From contig CAVSDT010000002.1 in the NCBI GenBank assembly GCA_963726825.1, positions 806,001-870,000 of the forward strand: DNA of 64,000 nucleotides. Direction: 5' to 3'. A model generated the notes under the pieces. It was not told the DNA's origin. It made no database searches and saw only the letters and a program-made list of their open reading frames with translations. The DNA is from DATLGB01 sp963726825. GTDB taxonomy: Bacteria; Actinomycetota; Thermoleophilia; Solirubrobacterales; Solirubrobacteraceae. Shown in pieces: positions 36,908 to 47,714 of this stretch. A program made the translations under genes and the position numbers. Position 1 is the stretch's first letter. Each line of letters opens with the position of its first letter.

Positions 36908-37744
36908 ATGCTGCTCGCGGTCCCCAACGTGTCCGAAGGACGCGACCAGGCCGTCCTCGCCGCCATCGGCGCCGCGTTCCAGGCCGCCGGGGCGCGGGTG
37001 CTCGACCTCCACGTCGACGCCGACCACAACCGCAGCGTCTTCTCCCTCGCGGCCGGGCCCGCCGTGCTCAGCCGCGCCGTCCTCGCCGGCGCCAGGGAGG
37101 CCGTGGCCCGCATCGACCTGACGGCGCACGCCGGCGTCCACCCCCGCGTGGGTGCGGTGGACGTCGCCCCGATCGTCTTCGCGGACCCCCGGGACCGTGG
37201 GGCCGCCGTCGCCGAGGCGCTCGTGCTCGCCGACCGGCTCGGCGACGAGCTCGGGCTGCCGGTCTACCTCTACGGGGACCTCGCGGGCGGGCGCACCCGC
37301 GCGCAGCTGCGCCGGCCCGGGGGCCTGGACGGGGTCGCTCCCGACTTCGGCCCGCCGAGCCATCCCACGGCCGGGGCGACGCTCGTCGCGGCACGGCCGC
37401 CGCTCGTGGCCTTCAACGTCGAGCTCGCGCCGCCCGCGACGGTCGCCGACGCTCGGGCGATCGCGGCCCTGATCCGCGAGGGTGGGGCGGAGGGGCTGCC
37501 CGGCGTGCGGGCGCTGGGGGTGACGATCGGCGCCGGCGTCGCGCAGGTGACCACCAACGTGGAGGCCCCGGACGAGGCCACGCCGGGCGACGTCGTGGCC
37601 GCGATCCGCCGGCACGCCGCCGTGGCCCGCGCCGAGCTCGTGGCGCTCGCCCCGGCCGCCGCGTTCGAAGGCTTCCCGGCCGACGTCCCGATCCCGGGCT
37701 TCGACCCCGAGAAGCACCTGATCGAACGCGTGCTGGGCACTTAG
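36908..37744 (+). CDS. ftcD: glutamate formimidoyltransferase
   Basis: A 278-residue single-domain formiminotransferase moving the formimino group from N-formimino-glutamate to tetrahydrofolate, a late step of histidine breakdown. AVPNVSEGRD at the start, VDADHNRSVFSLAG-like VDADHNRSVFSLAAGP, and HPRVGAVDVAPIVF with the catalytic His are diagnostic. The cyclodeaminase domain found in animal FTCD is absent, and no separate fchA or hut genes are nearby. The enzyme may instead serve one-carbon supply. Expression is probably controlled through the inverted repeat directly upstream. Confidence 0.9.
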   Translation: MLLAVPNVSEGRDQAVLAAIGAAFQAAGARVLDLHVDADHNRSVFSLAAGPAVLSRAVLAGAREAVARIDLTAHAGVHPRVGAVDVAPIVFADPRDRGAAVAEALVLADRLGDELGLPVYLYGDLAGGRTRAQLRRPGGLDGVAPDFGPPSHPTAGATLVAARPPLVAFNVELAPPATVADARAIAALIREGGAEGLPGVRALGVTIGAGVAQVTTNVEAPDEATPGDVVAAIRRHAAVARAELVALAPAAAFEGFPADVPIPGFDPEKHLIERVLGT

Positions 37745-37747
37745 ACT
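37742..37747 (+). promoter_or_regulatory. -10 box of leaderless promoter (37754 gene)
   Basis: TAGACT overlaps the ftcD stop and ends 6 nt before the next ATG, so the small membrane protein and the MBL-hisS-aspS genes can be transcribed separately from ftcD. Confidence 0.5.
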
Positions 37748-37753
37748 GCTCCT

Positions 37754-38116
37754 ATGGGCCAGACGAAGCGCAAGCGCCGGACCAAGCACCGCGGCAACGC
37801 GGCCGGAGCCGTCGAGATCCGCGGGCACACGGCCAAGCCCCGCGCGGGTGAGCGGCGGGTCAGCTCCGGCGGCGCCGGTCCGCGCGACAAGCGCACCGGC
37901 CGGGAGCTGCGGCCGCCGACGCTCCAGAGCGCGGCGATCAAGGCCGTCTTCGGCGCCGTCGTCCTCTTCGTCCTGTTCAAGTTCATCGGCAGCTCGGCGT
38001 CGACGGGGCAGGCGGCGCTGATGGCGATGGTCGCCCTCGTGCTCTACACGCCGATCATGTACCTCACGGACAAGTGGGTCTACAACCGCAAGCTCAAGCA
38101 GGCTGCCGCGCGATGA
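37754..38116 (+). CDS. small two-span membrane protein with basic N-terminus
   Basis: A 120-residue protein of unknown function. The first 55 residues are highly basic and probably unstructured (MGQTKRKRRTKHRGNAAG and on). Two membrane helices follow (AAIKAVFGAVVLFVLFKFIG and AALMAMVALVLYTPIMYLTD), then a short basic tail. The ATG is 6 nt after a TAGACT box. It overlaps the MBL hydrolase start by 4 bp and heads the MBL-hisS-aspS unit, so it is probably a conserved housekeeping partner in this lineage. The basic tail could contact nucleic acid or ribosomes (inference). Confidence 0.72.
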   Translation: MGQTKRKRRTKHRGNAAGAVEIRGHTAKPRAGERRVSSGGAGPRDKRTGRELRPPTLQSAAIKAVFGAVVLFVLFKFIGSSASTGQAALMAMVALVLYTPIMYLTDKWVYNRKLKQAAAR

Positions 38117-38751
38117 ACGTCCGCATGGCAACGGTCGGGCCGCTGCAGGAGAACTGCTTCATCTTCAACGCGGACGGCTCGGACCGGTGCCTCGTGGTGG
38201 ACCCGGGAGAGGAGGGCGCGCGCCTGCTCGCCGCCATCGAGCAGGAGGGCCTGACCGTCGAGGCCGTCCTGCTCACGCACACCCACTTCGACCACGTCGG
38301 GGCGGTCGCCGAGATCGCCCGTGCCACCGGCGCGCCGGTCTACTGCCCGGAGCTCGAGGTCGAGATCCTGGCCAACATCAACGACTACGTGCGCTTCCCC
38401 GGCTTCGGGCCGTTCGAGGCCTACCGGGCCGACCACACGGTCACGGGCGGCGACACGCTGACGCTGGCCGGGCTCGACCTCGACGTCCTCTTCGTCCCGG
38501 GCCACTCGCCCGGGCACGTCGCCTTCCACGTCGCCGACGCCGGCGCGCTGTTCTCCGGCGACGTCCTGTTCGAGGGCTCCATCGGCCGCACGGACCTGCC
38601 GGGCGGCGATCACCAGACGCTCCTGGACTCGATCACGATGCTCCTCGAGACCCTGCCCGGCGAGACGCAGGTGCTCCCGGGCCACATGGGGACCACGACG
38701 CTCGCCGCCGAGCGGGCGACGAACCCGTTCCTGGCCGAGCGCACCCCGTGA
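38113..38751 (+). CDS. MBL-fold metallohydrolase (glyoxalase II-like)
   Basis: A 212-residue metallo-beta-lactamase-fold hydrolase. The metal motif is THTHFDHVG. Further ligands are in VPGHSPGHVAF, FSGDVLFEGSIGR and LPGHMGTTTL, which together match the glyoxalase II-like YcbL group of thioester hydrolases. The substrate is unknown. The gene immediately before hisS is commonly an MBL hydrolase in actinobacteria. The ATG overlaps the previous stop, and its own stop overlaps the hisS start. Confidence 0.9.
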   Translation: MNVRMATVGPLQENCFIFNADGSDRCLVVDPGEEGARLLAAIEQEGLTVEAVLLTHTHFDHVGAVAEIARATGAPVYCPELEVEILANINDYVRFPGFGPFEAYRADHTVTGGDTLTLAGLDLDVLFVPGHSPGHVAFHVADAGALFSGDVLFEGSIGRTDLPGGDHQTLLDSITMLLETLPGETQVLPGHMGTTTLAAERATNPFLAERTP

Positions 38752-39985
38752 GCGAGCGCATCCAGGTCCCCAAGGGCACGTTCGACGTGCTCGGCGACGA
38801 CGCGCTCGCACGCGACCGCCTGACCGAGATCGCCCGGCGGGTCCTCGAGTCCGCCGGCTACGAGCGGATCGAGACCCCGACGTTCGAGGCGACGGAGCTG
38901 TTCGCCCGCGGGGTCGGGCGCTCCACCGACATCGTCTCGAAGGAGATGTACTCCTTCGAGGACGCCGGCGGCCGGTCGCTGACCCTGCGCCCCGAGGGCA
39001 CCGCGCCCGTCTGCCGCGCGTACATGGAGCACGGCATGCACAAGCGGGCGCAGCCCGTGAAGCTCTGGTACGTCTCCGCCTTCTACCGCGCCGAGGCGCC
39101 CCAGCAGGGCCGCTACCGCCAGTTCGCCCAGATCGGCGCGGAGGCCATCGGCGCCGAGGACCCGGCCGTCGACGCCGAGCTCATCGTCCTCCTCTCGCAG
39201 CTGCTGGAGGCGATCGGCGCCCGCGGGGTGCGGCTGCGGCTCGGCTCGCTGGGGCAGCCAGAGGCCCGCGCCGCCTACCGGCGGGACCTCGTCGCCCACC
39301 TGCGCGCGCACGAGGACGAGCTCTCCGCCGAGGTCCGCGACCGCATGGACCTCAACCCGCTGCGCGCCTTCGACGCCGACCACCCCGGCACCCGCCGCGT
39401 GATGGAGACGGCGCCGCGCATGCTCGACGCGCTCGACGCCGATGACGCCGCCCACTTCGCCGAGGTTCGCGCCAGGCTTGACGCCGCCCAGGTCGCCTAC
39501 GACCTCGACACGACGCTCGTGCGCGGCCTGGACTACTACACGCGCACCGTGTTCGAGTTCACCTCCGACGCGCTCGGGAGCCAGAGCGGGGTCGGCGGCG
39601 GCGGCCGCTACGACGGCCTGATCGAGCAGCTGGGCGGCAAGCCGACCCCGGGCGCCGGCTGGGCCGCCGGCGTCGAGCGGATGCTCCTGTGCTCCGAGCA
39701 GGCCGCGGTCGCGCCCGTCCCGGTCGACCTCTACGTCGCGGCCGAGCCCGAGCACGGGGTCGCGGCCTTCAAGCTCGCCGACGACGCCCGCCGGGCCGGG
39801 CACACCGCGCAGCTCGAGCTCGCCGGGCGCTCGGAGAAGGGCGTCTTCAAGCAGGCCCATCGCGTCGGCGCCCGCTACGTTGCGCTCGTCGGCGCCGACG
39901 GGGCCCGCCTGCGCGACATGGAGTCCGGCGAGCAGCAGACCGTCGACGTCGCATCCGTCATGCACCACATCCGGGGAGGGCAGCT

Positions 39986-39989
<4 letters not shown>
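38748..39989 (+). CDS. hisS: histidine--tRNA ligase
   Basis: A 413-residue class II aminoacyl-tRNA synthetase charging tRNA-His. It begins IQVPKGTFDVLGDD, and has motif 2 TLRPEGTAPVCRAYMEHGM, the histidine-specific loop GLDYYTRTVFEF, motif 3 GVGGGGRYDGL (as GVGGGGRYDGLIEQLGG) and a C-terminal anticodon-binding domain starting near VAPVPVDLYVA. The GTG start overlaps the MBL stop. The much longer open frame upstream reads through that gene. It is coupled to aspS by a 4-bp overlap. Confidence 0.97.
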
Positions 39990-41761
<1,772 letters not shown>

Positions 41762-41810
41762 GCTCCGGCGGCACCGGATCGGGTGCCAACCCTAAGGGCG
41801 CGGGGCGCCT

Positions 41811-42566
41811 GTGCCGATGGTGCCAGGGATGGACCAGATCTCCCCGCCCATGCGGATCGCCCTCGCGGCGGCCATCCTCGTCGCCCTGGCGTGGTTCACG
41901 GTGCTCAAGCCCAAGGACGCGCCCGAGCCCGCGGCCGCCACCCCGATCGCGACCCCGGCCAACGCGGCCGCCGCCAACGGCACCGCGGCTCCCGGCTCCG
42001 CCGCGGCCACGCCCGGTGCCGCCGCGAGCGCCACGCCCGCCGGTCGCGCGAACGACCCCGACGGCCCGGCCGCCGAGACCGGCCTCGGTCGCGCCGTGCA
42101 GCAGGCCCGCGGCGCCGCCAAGCAGCAGGAGGCCGCCGACGCCCGCGCAGGCGCCGCCGCCCCGACGGCCGCCCCGACGCCGCAGGCCGGCGGCAGCAGC
42201 GCCCCCGCCAAGCCGGCCTCCCCGGCCGCCACGTTGGCGAAGGCCACCGGCCTGCCGCGTGACATCGCCGGCGCCCTCGCCCGCAAGGAGGTCGTCGTGC
42301 TCCTCTTCTGGGACCGCCGCGGCTCCGACGACCGGGCCGTGCGCCGGGCCGTGCGCGGCCTCGGCCGGCGCGGCGAGGTGGTCGTGCACGTCGCGCCCGT
42401 GACGAAGGTCGCCCGGTATGCGGCGATCACCCAGGGCGTCGACGTCGCCCGCTCACCGAGCGTCGTGGTCGTCGACCGCAAGCTCTCCGCTCAGCTGCTC
42501 GCCGGCTACGTCTCGCGGGACACGATCCGCCAGGCGATCGCCGACGCCCGCCGTCCCGCGGCCTAG
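41811..42566 (+). CDS. membrane-anchored Ala-rich protein with thioredoxin-like C-terminus
   Basis: A 251-residue protein of unknown function. A single N-terminal span (MRIALAAAILVALAWFTVL) is followed by about 120 residues of Ala/Pro/Gly-rich linker. The C-terminal 100 residues alternate strand and helix (VVVLLFWDRRGSDDRAVRRA, then VARSPSVVVVDRKLSAQLLA). The order, with a Pro at the place of the cis-proline (ARSPSVVVV), resembles a thioredoxin fold, but the CXXC is replaced by DRRG, so no redox activity is expected. The GTG start has GGGG 5 nt upstream. An ATG at 41829 is an alternative start. Confidence 0.7.
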   Translation: MPMVPGMDQISPPMRIALAAAILVALAWFTVLKPKDAPEPAAATPIATPANAAAANGTAAPGSAAATPGAAASATPAGRANDPDGPAAETGLGRAVQQARGAAKQQEAADARAGAAAPTAAPTPQAGGSSAPAKPASPAATLAKATGLPRDIAGALARKEVVVLLFWDRRGSDDRAVRRAVRGLGRRGEVVVHVAPVTKVARYAAITQGVDVARSPSVVVVDRKLSAQLLAGYVSRDTIRQAIADARRPAA

Positions 42567-42574
42567 GCCAGACC

Positions 42575-42580
42575 TAGACT
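42575..42580 (+). promoter_or_regulatory. -10 box of leaderless promoter (mnmA fusion gene)
   Basis: TAGACT ends 7 nt before the ATG. A perfect palindrome GGCCTAGGCC (42560-42569) just upstream includes the previous stop. Confidence 0.5.
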
Positions 42581-42587
42581 CGGCGGC

Positions 42588-44003
42588 ATGAACGGCGCCG
42601 GCCTCGCCGAGCATCTCGAGCATCCCGTCGGGCGCGGTCACGTCCCCGAGCGCGGCCACGCGGGCGCCGCCGGTGGGGCGGTGTGCGGCGACCTGGTCAC
42701 CATCACACTGCGCGTCGACGGCGACCGGGTGACCGACGCCGGCTTCGAGGCGCACGGCTGCGGCGCCGCGCAGGCCGCCGGCTCCGCCGTCGTCGCCCTC
42801 GTGCGGGGCGAGCCGCTGCTGCAGGCCGCCCGCGTCGGCATGCGGGAGGTCAGCGCTGAGCTCGGCGGCCTCTCGGCGGGCAAGCTGCACGCCGCCGACC
42901 TCGCCGCGGACGCGCTCCATCAGGCCCTCGGCGCGGCCGTCCGGGCCGATGCGGCCCTCGCGCCCGCCCCCGGCCGCACGCTGATCGCGATGAGCGGCGG
43001 CGTCGACTCGGCCGTCGCGGCCCTGCTCGTGCAGCGCACGGGGCGGGAGGCGGTGGCCGTGACGCTCGAGCTGTGGCGCGACCCCGAGAACGACGCGGAG
43101 GCGTCCTGCTGCTCGGCCAGCGCCGTGCGGGCCGCCCGCGCCGTCGCGCACGACCTCGGTCTCCCGCACCTCACCCTCGACCTGCGCGCCGAGTTCCGCG
43201 CCGGCGTGGTCGACCCGTGGCTCGCCGACCACGCCCTCGGGCTGACGCCGAACCCGTGCGTGCGCTGCAACGGCGCAGTGCGCCTGGACGCCATGGTCGA
43301 CCTGGCCGACACCCTGGGCGCCGCCGACCTCGCGACGGGCCACTACGCCCGCCGGACGGCGGACGGCCTGCTGCGCGCCGGGGCCTCCGACGCCAAGGAC
43401 CAGAGCTACATGCTGGCCGGGCTCGGACCCGCGACGCTCGCGCGGCTGCGGTTCCCGCTCGGCGAGCTGGAGAAGCCCGCGGTCCGCGCCCTCGCCGCGG
43501 AGGCCGGCCTGGCCGTGGCCTCCAAGCGGGAGTCCCAGGACCTGTGCTTCCTCGCCGGGACCGGCCAGGCGCGCTTCCTCGCCCGTCACGGCGGCCAGGG
43601 CGACCGGCCCGGCGCGATCGTCGACGCCGGCGGACGTCGGCTGGGCGAGCACGCCGGACAGCACCGCTTCACGGTCGGCCAGCGCCGCGGGATCGGCGTC
43701 GCGGCCACCGAGCCGCTGTACGTCCTCGCCACCGACGCGGCCGCCAACACCGTCACCGTCGGCCCGCGCGAGGCGCTGCGCACCGACCGGGTGCGGGTCC
43801 GGGGCGCGGTCCTGCACCGCCCCCCGGCCGAGGTGGAGGCCGTCAAGCTGCGCTACCGCTCCAAGCCGCTCGCGTGCCGCGTGCAGGGGGAGGGACCCGA
43901 CCTCGAGCTGCTCCTCGACGACCCGGCCCACGGCCCGGCGCCGGGCCAGGCGGCGGTGCTCCTACGCGGGGACGCCGTCGTCGGTGTCGGGACCATCGCC
44001 TAG
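42588..44003 (+). CDS. mnmA: IscU-like domain fused to tRNA 2-thiouridylase MnmA
   Basis: A 471-residue fusion. Residues 1-115 resemble an IscU/NifU iron-sulfur scaffold: VCGDLVTITLRVDGDRV has Cys33, FEAHGCGAAQAAGSAVVAL has Cys58, and GKLHAADLAADAL stands where IscU has KLHC, so the third Cys is Ala (about residue 102). Residues 130-471 are a full MnmA, which thiolates U34 of tRNA Lys, Glu and Gln. The PP-loop is MSGGVDSAVAALL, catalytic Cys227 is in PNPCVRCNGAV, and Cys320 is in ESQDLCFLAG. The ATG lies 7 nt after TAGACT. The 3' end overlaps the convergent DedA gene by 42 bp. Confidence 0.9.
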   Translation: MNGAGLAEHLEHPVGRGHVPERGHAGAAGGAVCGDLVTITLRVDGDRVTDAGFEAHGCGAAQAAGSAVVALVRGEPLLQAARVGMREVSAELGGLSAGKLHAADLAADALHQALGAAVRADAALAPAPGRTLIAMSGGVDSAVAALLVQRTGREAVAVTLELWRDPENDAEASCCSASAVRAARAVAHDLGLPHLTLDLRAEFRAGVVDPWLADHALGLTPNPCVRCNGAVRLDAMVDLADTLGAADLATGHYARRTADGLLRAGASDAKDQSYMLAGLGPATLARLRFPLGELEKPAVRALAAEAGLAVASKRESQDLCFLAGTGQARFLARHGGQGDRPGAIVDAGGRRLGEHAGQHRFTVGQRRGIGVAATEPLYVLATDAAANTVTVGPREALRTDRVRVRGAVLHRPPAEVEAVKLRYRSKPLACRVQGEGPDLELLLDDPAHGPAPGQAAVLLRGDAVVGVGTIA

Positions 44004-44648
44004 CCCCGCCGCGTCGGCCTCCATCCGCTCCCGGATCGCCGTCCCGCGGGCCTTCAGGCCGGAGGAGTGGCGGCGGTGGCGCCAGACGAGGACGCCGATC
44101 ACGGCGAGGGCGATGACGGCGCCGCCGACGACCCCGATGCGGCTGACGAGGCGGATGAACGCCTCACCGGCGAAGAAGGCGCCCAGTCCGACGCCCGTCG
44201 CCCACGCGATCCCCCCGAGCGCGTTCCAGAACAGGAACGTGCCCCAGCGCATCCGGTTCATCCCGGCCAGCCAGGCCGAGGCGATCCGCAGGCCCGCGAA
44301 CCAGCGACCGAGGAAGACGGCCTTGGGCCCGTGGGCGGCGAAGAACGGCTCGCCGATGTCCAGCAGCGCCAGGCGCTGCTCGTAGAACCATCCGGGCCGG
44401 ACGAACACCCGGCGGCCGACGCGGCGGCCGATGAGGAAGCCGACGTTGTCCCCGAGGATCGCGGCGGCGGCCGCCACGGCGATCAGGACCTCGATCTGCA
44501 GCGAGCCCTTGCTGGCCGCCACCGCAGCGGCGACGAGGGCCGTCTCGCCGGGCACGGGGATCCCCATCGTCTCGATCGTGATGAGCCCGAACACCGCCAG
44601 GTAGCCCGCGCGGGACGAGATGTGCACCAGCGCCCCGAGTAGCAACAT
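43962..44648 (-). CDS. DedA-family membrane protein
   Basis: A 228-residue inner-membrane protein of the DedA (VTT domain) family, whose members move polyprenyl- or phospholipids across the membrane. FGLITIETMGIPVPGETAL, the conserved GDNVGFLIGRRVGRR and FLGRWFAGLRIASAWLAGM are diagnostic. The C-terminal tail is charged and cytoplasmic. The start chosen gives MLLLGALVH at the front of the first span. A very long in-frame open stretch upstream is antisense to alaS and is not coding. It is divergent from alaS with only 27 bp between the starts. Confidence 0.9.
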   Translation of the reverse strand: MLLLGALVHISSRAGYLAVFGLITIETMGIPVPGETALVAAAVAASKGSLQIEVLIAVAAAAAILGDNVGFLIGRRVGRRVFVRPGWFYEQRLALLDIGEPFFAAHGPKAVFLGRWFAGLRIASAWLAGMNRMRWGTFLFWNALGGIAWATGVGLGAFFAGEAFIRLVSRIGVVGGAVIALAVIGVLVWRHRRHSSGLKARGTAIRERMEADAAGLGDGPDTDDGVPA

Positions 44649-44661
44649 GACCGACGGATCG

Positions 44662-44667
44662 TACCCT
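44662..44667 (+). promoter_or_regulatory. -10 box of leaderless promoter (alaS operon)
   Basis: TACCCT ends 8 nt before the alaS ATG, inside the 27-bp gap to the divergent DedA gene. No ribosome-binding sequence fits. Confidence 0.45.
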
Positions 44668-44675
44668 TGCCGACC

Positions 44676-47303
44676 ATGACGTCCGACGAGATCCGCGAGC
44701 GGTTCCTGGCCTTCTTCGAGGAGCGGGAGCACCTGCGCCTCGCCTCCGCCTCGCTGGTCCCGGCCGAGCACGATCCGTCCGTGCTGCTCACGACGGCGGG
44801 GATGCACCCGCTCAAGCCCTACTTCCAAGGCCGTGAGACGCCCCCCGACACCCTGCTCACGTCCTGTCAGAAGGTCTTCCGCACGCCCGACATCGACAAC
44901 GTCGGCGTGACCACGCGCCACCTCACGTTCTTCGAGATGCTCGGCAACTTCTCGATCGGCGAGTACTTCAAGCAGGGCGCCGTCGAGTTCGCGTGGGACT
45001 TCAGCCTCAACCACCTCGGGTTCGAGCCGGAGCGGATCTGGATCACGGTCTTCGAGGGCGACGAGGCGCTGGGCCTCGGCCCGGACGAGGAGGCGATCTC
45101 GGCGTGGGAGTCCGTCGGCGTGCCGCGCGAGCGGATCGTCCTGTGCTCGCGCGAGGACAACTTCTGGCAGTCCGGCACGACCGGGCCGTGCGGCCCGTGC
45201 TCGGAGCTCTACTACGACCGCGGCCTGGAGTGGGGCACCGAGGACGACCTGCCGGCGGGGGAGAACGAGCGCTTCCTGGAGTACTGGAACCTCGTCTTCA
45301 TGCAGTTCGACCAGGTGACGCCCGGGACGCTCGAGCCGCTGCCGCGCCAGAACATCGACACCGGCCTCGGCCTCAACCGCATGGCGCTGATCCAGCAGGG
45401 CAAGCGCACCGTCTTCGAGACGGACCAGTTCCAGCCGCTGATCGACCTCGGCGAGCGCCTGTCGGGCGCGACCTACGGCGCCGACGAGCCGGCCGACCGC
45501 GCGCTGCGCATCCTCGCCGACCACACCCGCGGGATGAGCTTCCTGATCGCCGACGGCGTCGTCCCGTCCAACGAGGACCGCGGCTACGTCCTGCGCAAGC
45601 TGATGCGCCGCGCGATCCACCAGGGCCGCACGATCGGCATCGAGGGCCCGTTCCTGCATGCCTACGCCGAGGTGGTGCGCGAGACGATGGGTGCCGCCTA
45701 CCCCGAGCTCGTCGAGCAGCGCGAGGCCGTGGAGATGTGGCTCGGCCGCGAGGAGGAGGCGTTCGGCCGCACGATCGACCAGGGCCAGCGGCTCCTGGAC
45801 GAGATGATCGCCCGGGCCAGGGCGGAGGGCCTGGAGGGCATCGGCGCCGACAACGCCTTCCTCCTGCACGACACCTACGGCTTCCCGTTCGACCTCACCG
45901 TCGAGCTCGCCGGCGAGGCCGGCCTCGGCGTCGACGCCCAGGGCTTCGAGGAGCTGATGCAGGGCCAGCGCGCGGCGTCGCGCTCCTCCGCGGGCCGCGG
46001 CGCGACCGACGACCTGCGCGCCGGCGCGCGCCAGTGGGCGACCGCGGCGCCCCCGTCGGCGTTCGTCGGCTACGGCGCGCTGGAGGCCGTCACGGAGGTC
46101 GTGGCGGTGGAGGAGGTCGCGGGGCAGCTCGTGGCCAAGCTCGCGGAGTCGCCCTTCTACGCCGAGGGCGGCGGCCAGGTCGCCGACGGCGGCGTCGTCG
46201 AGCGCGAGGACGGCCGCGGCCGTGCGCGCGTCGCCGGCGTGCTGCGCCTCGGCGGCGACCAGGCGCTCGTGCTGGATCCCGTCGAGGGCGAGCTGGACCC
46301 CGGGTCGCGGGTGCACGCGGTCGTCGATGCGCCGACGCGGCGCGCGACCGCCTGCAACCACACCGCGACGCACCTGCTCCACGCGGCGCTGCGCGACGCG
46401 CTCGGCGGTCACGTCCGCCAGGCCGGCTCCTACGTCGGCCCGGACAAGCTGCGCTTCGACTTCACCCACGGGGCGCCACTGACCCCGGAGCAGCTCGAGC
46501 AGGTCGAGGACGCGGTCAACGCCGCCATCCTCGCCAACGACCCCGTCCGCGCGATCGAGACGACGCTGGCCGAGGCCAAGGCGCTCGGGGCGACCGCGCT
46601 GTTCGGCGAGAAGTACGGCGACGTCGTGCGCATGGTGACCGTCGGCGACGGCGCGTGGTCGCGTGAGCTGTGCGGCGGCACGCACGTGCGCTCCACGGCG
46701 GAGATCGGTCTGCTGAAGGTCACCACCGAGACGTCCAGCGCGGCGAACGTGCGCCGCATCGAAGCCATCACCGGGCCGGAGGCGGTCGCGACGCTGCGCC
46801 GCCACGACCGGCTGCTGGGGCAGACGGCCGCCGCCCTGCGCGTCCCGCTCGAGCAGGCGGTCGACGCGGCGGCGGGAGCCATCGCCAAGCGGCGCGAGCT
46901 GGAGAAGGCCCTGCGGGAGGGCGCCAACGACGCGCCGGCGGTGTCGACGGACGCCGCGGTCGACGTCGACGGCGTGCGGGTCCTGGTCACGACGGCCGAG
47001 GTGGCCGACCCCAAGGCCCTGCCGGACCTCGCCGACCGCCTGCGCGGCCAGCTGGGGGAGACCTCCGTCGTCGTCCTCGGCGTCGCGGGCGACGCCCGCG
47101 TCAGCCTGATCGCGTCCGCGACCCCGGCGGCGGTCGAGCGCGGCGTCAAGGCCGGGGCGATCGTCAAGCTCGCCGCGGGCATCGTCGGTGGCGGTGGCGG
47201 CGGCCGCGACACGATGGCCCAGGCCGGGGGGCGCGATCCCGACAAGCTCCCGGAGGCGCTCGACGCCGCGCGGGCCGAGATCGAGCGCGTCCTGGCGGGT
47301 TGA
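44676..47303 (+). CDS. alaS: alanine--tRNA ligase
   Basis: An 875-residue class II synthetase charging tRNA-Ala, including the editing domain. Catalytic-core segments VLLTTAGMHPLKPYF and HLTFFEMLGNFSIGEYF, the editing-site zinc motif HTATHLLHAAL with its partner CGGTHVRSTAEIG, and the C-terminal glycine-rich GGGGGGRDTMAQAGG are all present. The ATG is favoured over an in-frame TTG three codons earlier. It heads the alaS-ruvX-PAS-mltG-aroE-pilus unit. Confidence 0.97.
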   Translation: MTSDEIRERFLAFFEEREHLRLASASLVPAEHDPSVLLTTAGMHPLKPYFQGRETPPDTLLTSCQKVFRTPDIDNVGVTTRHLTFFEMLGNFSIGEYFKQGAVEFAWDFSLNHLGFEPERIWITVFEGDEALGLGPDEEAISAWESVGVPRERIVLCSREDNFWQSGTTGPCGPCSELYYDRGLEWGTEDDLPAGENERFLEYWNLVFMQFDQVTPGTLEPLPRQNIDTGLGLNRMALIQQGKRTVFETDQFQPLIDLGERLSGATYGADEPADRALRILADHTRGMSFLIADGVVPSNEDRGYVLRKLMRRAIHQGRTIGIEGPFLHAYAEVVRETMGAAYPELVEQREAVEMWLGREEEAFGRTIDQGQRLLDEMIARARAEGLEGIGADNAFLLHDTYGFPFDLTVELAGEAGLGVDAQGFEELMQGQRAASRSSAGRGATDDLRAGARQWATAAPPSAFVGYGALEAVTEVVAVEEVAGQLVAKLAESPFYAEGGGQVADGGVVEREDGRGRARVAGVLRLGGDQALVLDPVEGELDPGSRVHAVVDAPTRRATACNHTATHLLHAALRDALGGHVRQAGSYVGPDKLRFDFTHGAPLTPEQLEQVEDAVNAAILANDPVRAIETTLAEAKALGATALFGEKYGDVVRMVTVGDGAWSRELCGGTHVRSTAEIGLLKVTTETSSAANVRRIEAITGPEAVATLRRHDRLLGQTAAALRVPLEQAVDAAAGAIAKRRELEKALREGANDAPAVSTDAAVDVDGVRVLVTTAEVADPKALPDLADRLRGQLGETSVVVLGVAGDARVSLIASATPAAVERGVKAGAIVKLAAGIVGGGGGGRDTMAQAGGRDPDKLPEALDAARAEIERVLAG

Positions 47304-47305
47304 GG

Positions 47306-47692
47306 GTGCGGGTCCTGGCCCTCGACCACGGCGCCGCCCGCTGCGGCACCGCCGTGTCGGATCCGACCGGGACCCTCGCCACCCCGCTGGAGCCCGTCCT
47401 GACGCCGGACACGCGCAAGGGGCTGACGCGAGTGGTGACCCTGGCGGCGGAGCTCGGGGCCGAGCGGGTCGTCGTCGGGCTGCCGCTGGCGCTGCACGGC
47501 GGCGACTCCGACCAGACGCGCGCGGCCCGGGCGTTCGCCGACCGCCTCCGCGCACGGCTCGACGTCCCCGTCGAGCTCTACGACGAGCGCTTCACGACCC
47601 GGATCGCCGCACGGTCGTCCGGCAGGGCGGCGGAGGACAGCCGCGCGGCTGCCGTCCTGCTCGAGGACTGGCTCGCCGCTCAAGGTCTCTGA
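47306..47692 (+). CDS. ruvX: Holliday junction resolvase-like RuvX/YqgF
   Basis: A 128-residue RNase H-fold protein. VLALDHGAARCGTAVSD holds the first catalytic Asp, VVVGLPLALHGGDS the central motif, and LYDERFTTRIAAR the Glu region. Family members process pre-16S rRNA and can act on branched DNA. It starts at a GTG 2 bp after the alaS stop, the usual alaS-ruvX-mltG order of many bacteria. Confidence 0.92.
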   Translation: MRVLALDHGAARCGTAVSDPTGTLATPLEPVLTPDTRKGLTRVVTLAAELGAERVVVGLPLALHGGDSDQTRAARAFADRLRARLDVPVELYDERFTTRIAARSSGRAAEDSRAAAVLLEDWLAAQGL

Positions 47693-47714
47693 CCGTCGTG
47701 ACGATGCCTGGCGC

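Noticed and set aside
41811..42566. Thiol-disulfide oxidoreductase
   Set aside because: The thioredoxin-like C-terminus has no CXXC; the active-site position reads DRRG.
43962..47555. Minus-strand open frame of about 1197 codons across alaS
   Set aside because: Only its last 228 codons (DedA) show a real protein. The rest is antisense to alaS and ruvX, with Arg/His/Leu-rich sequence typical of GC-rich shadow frames.
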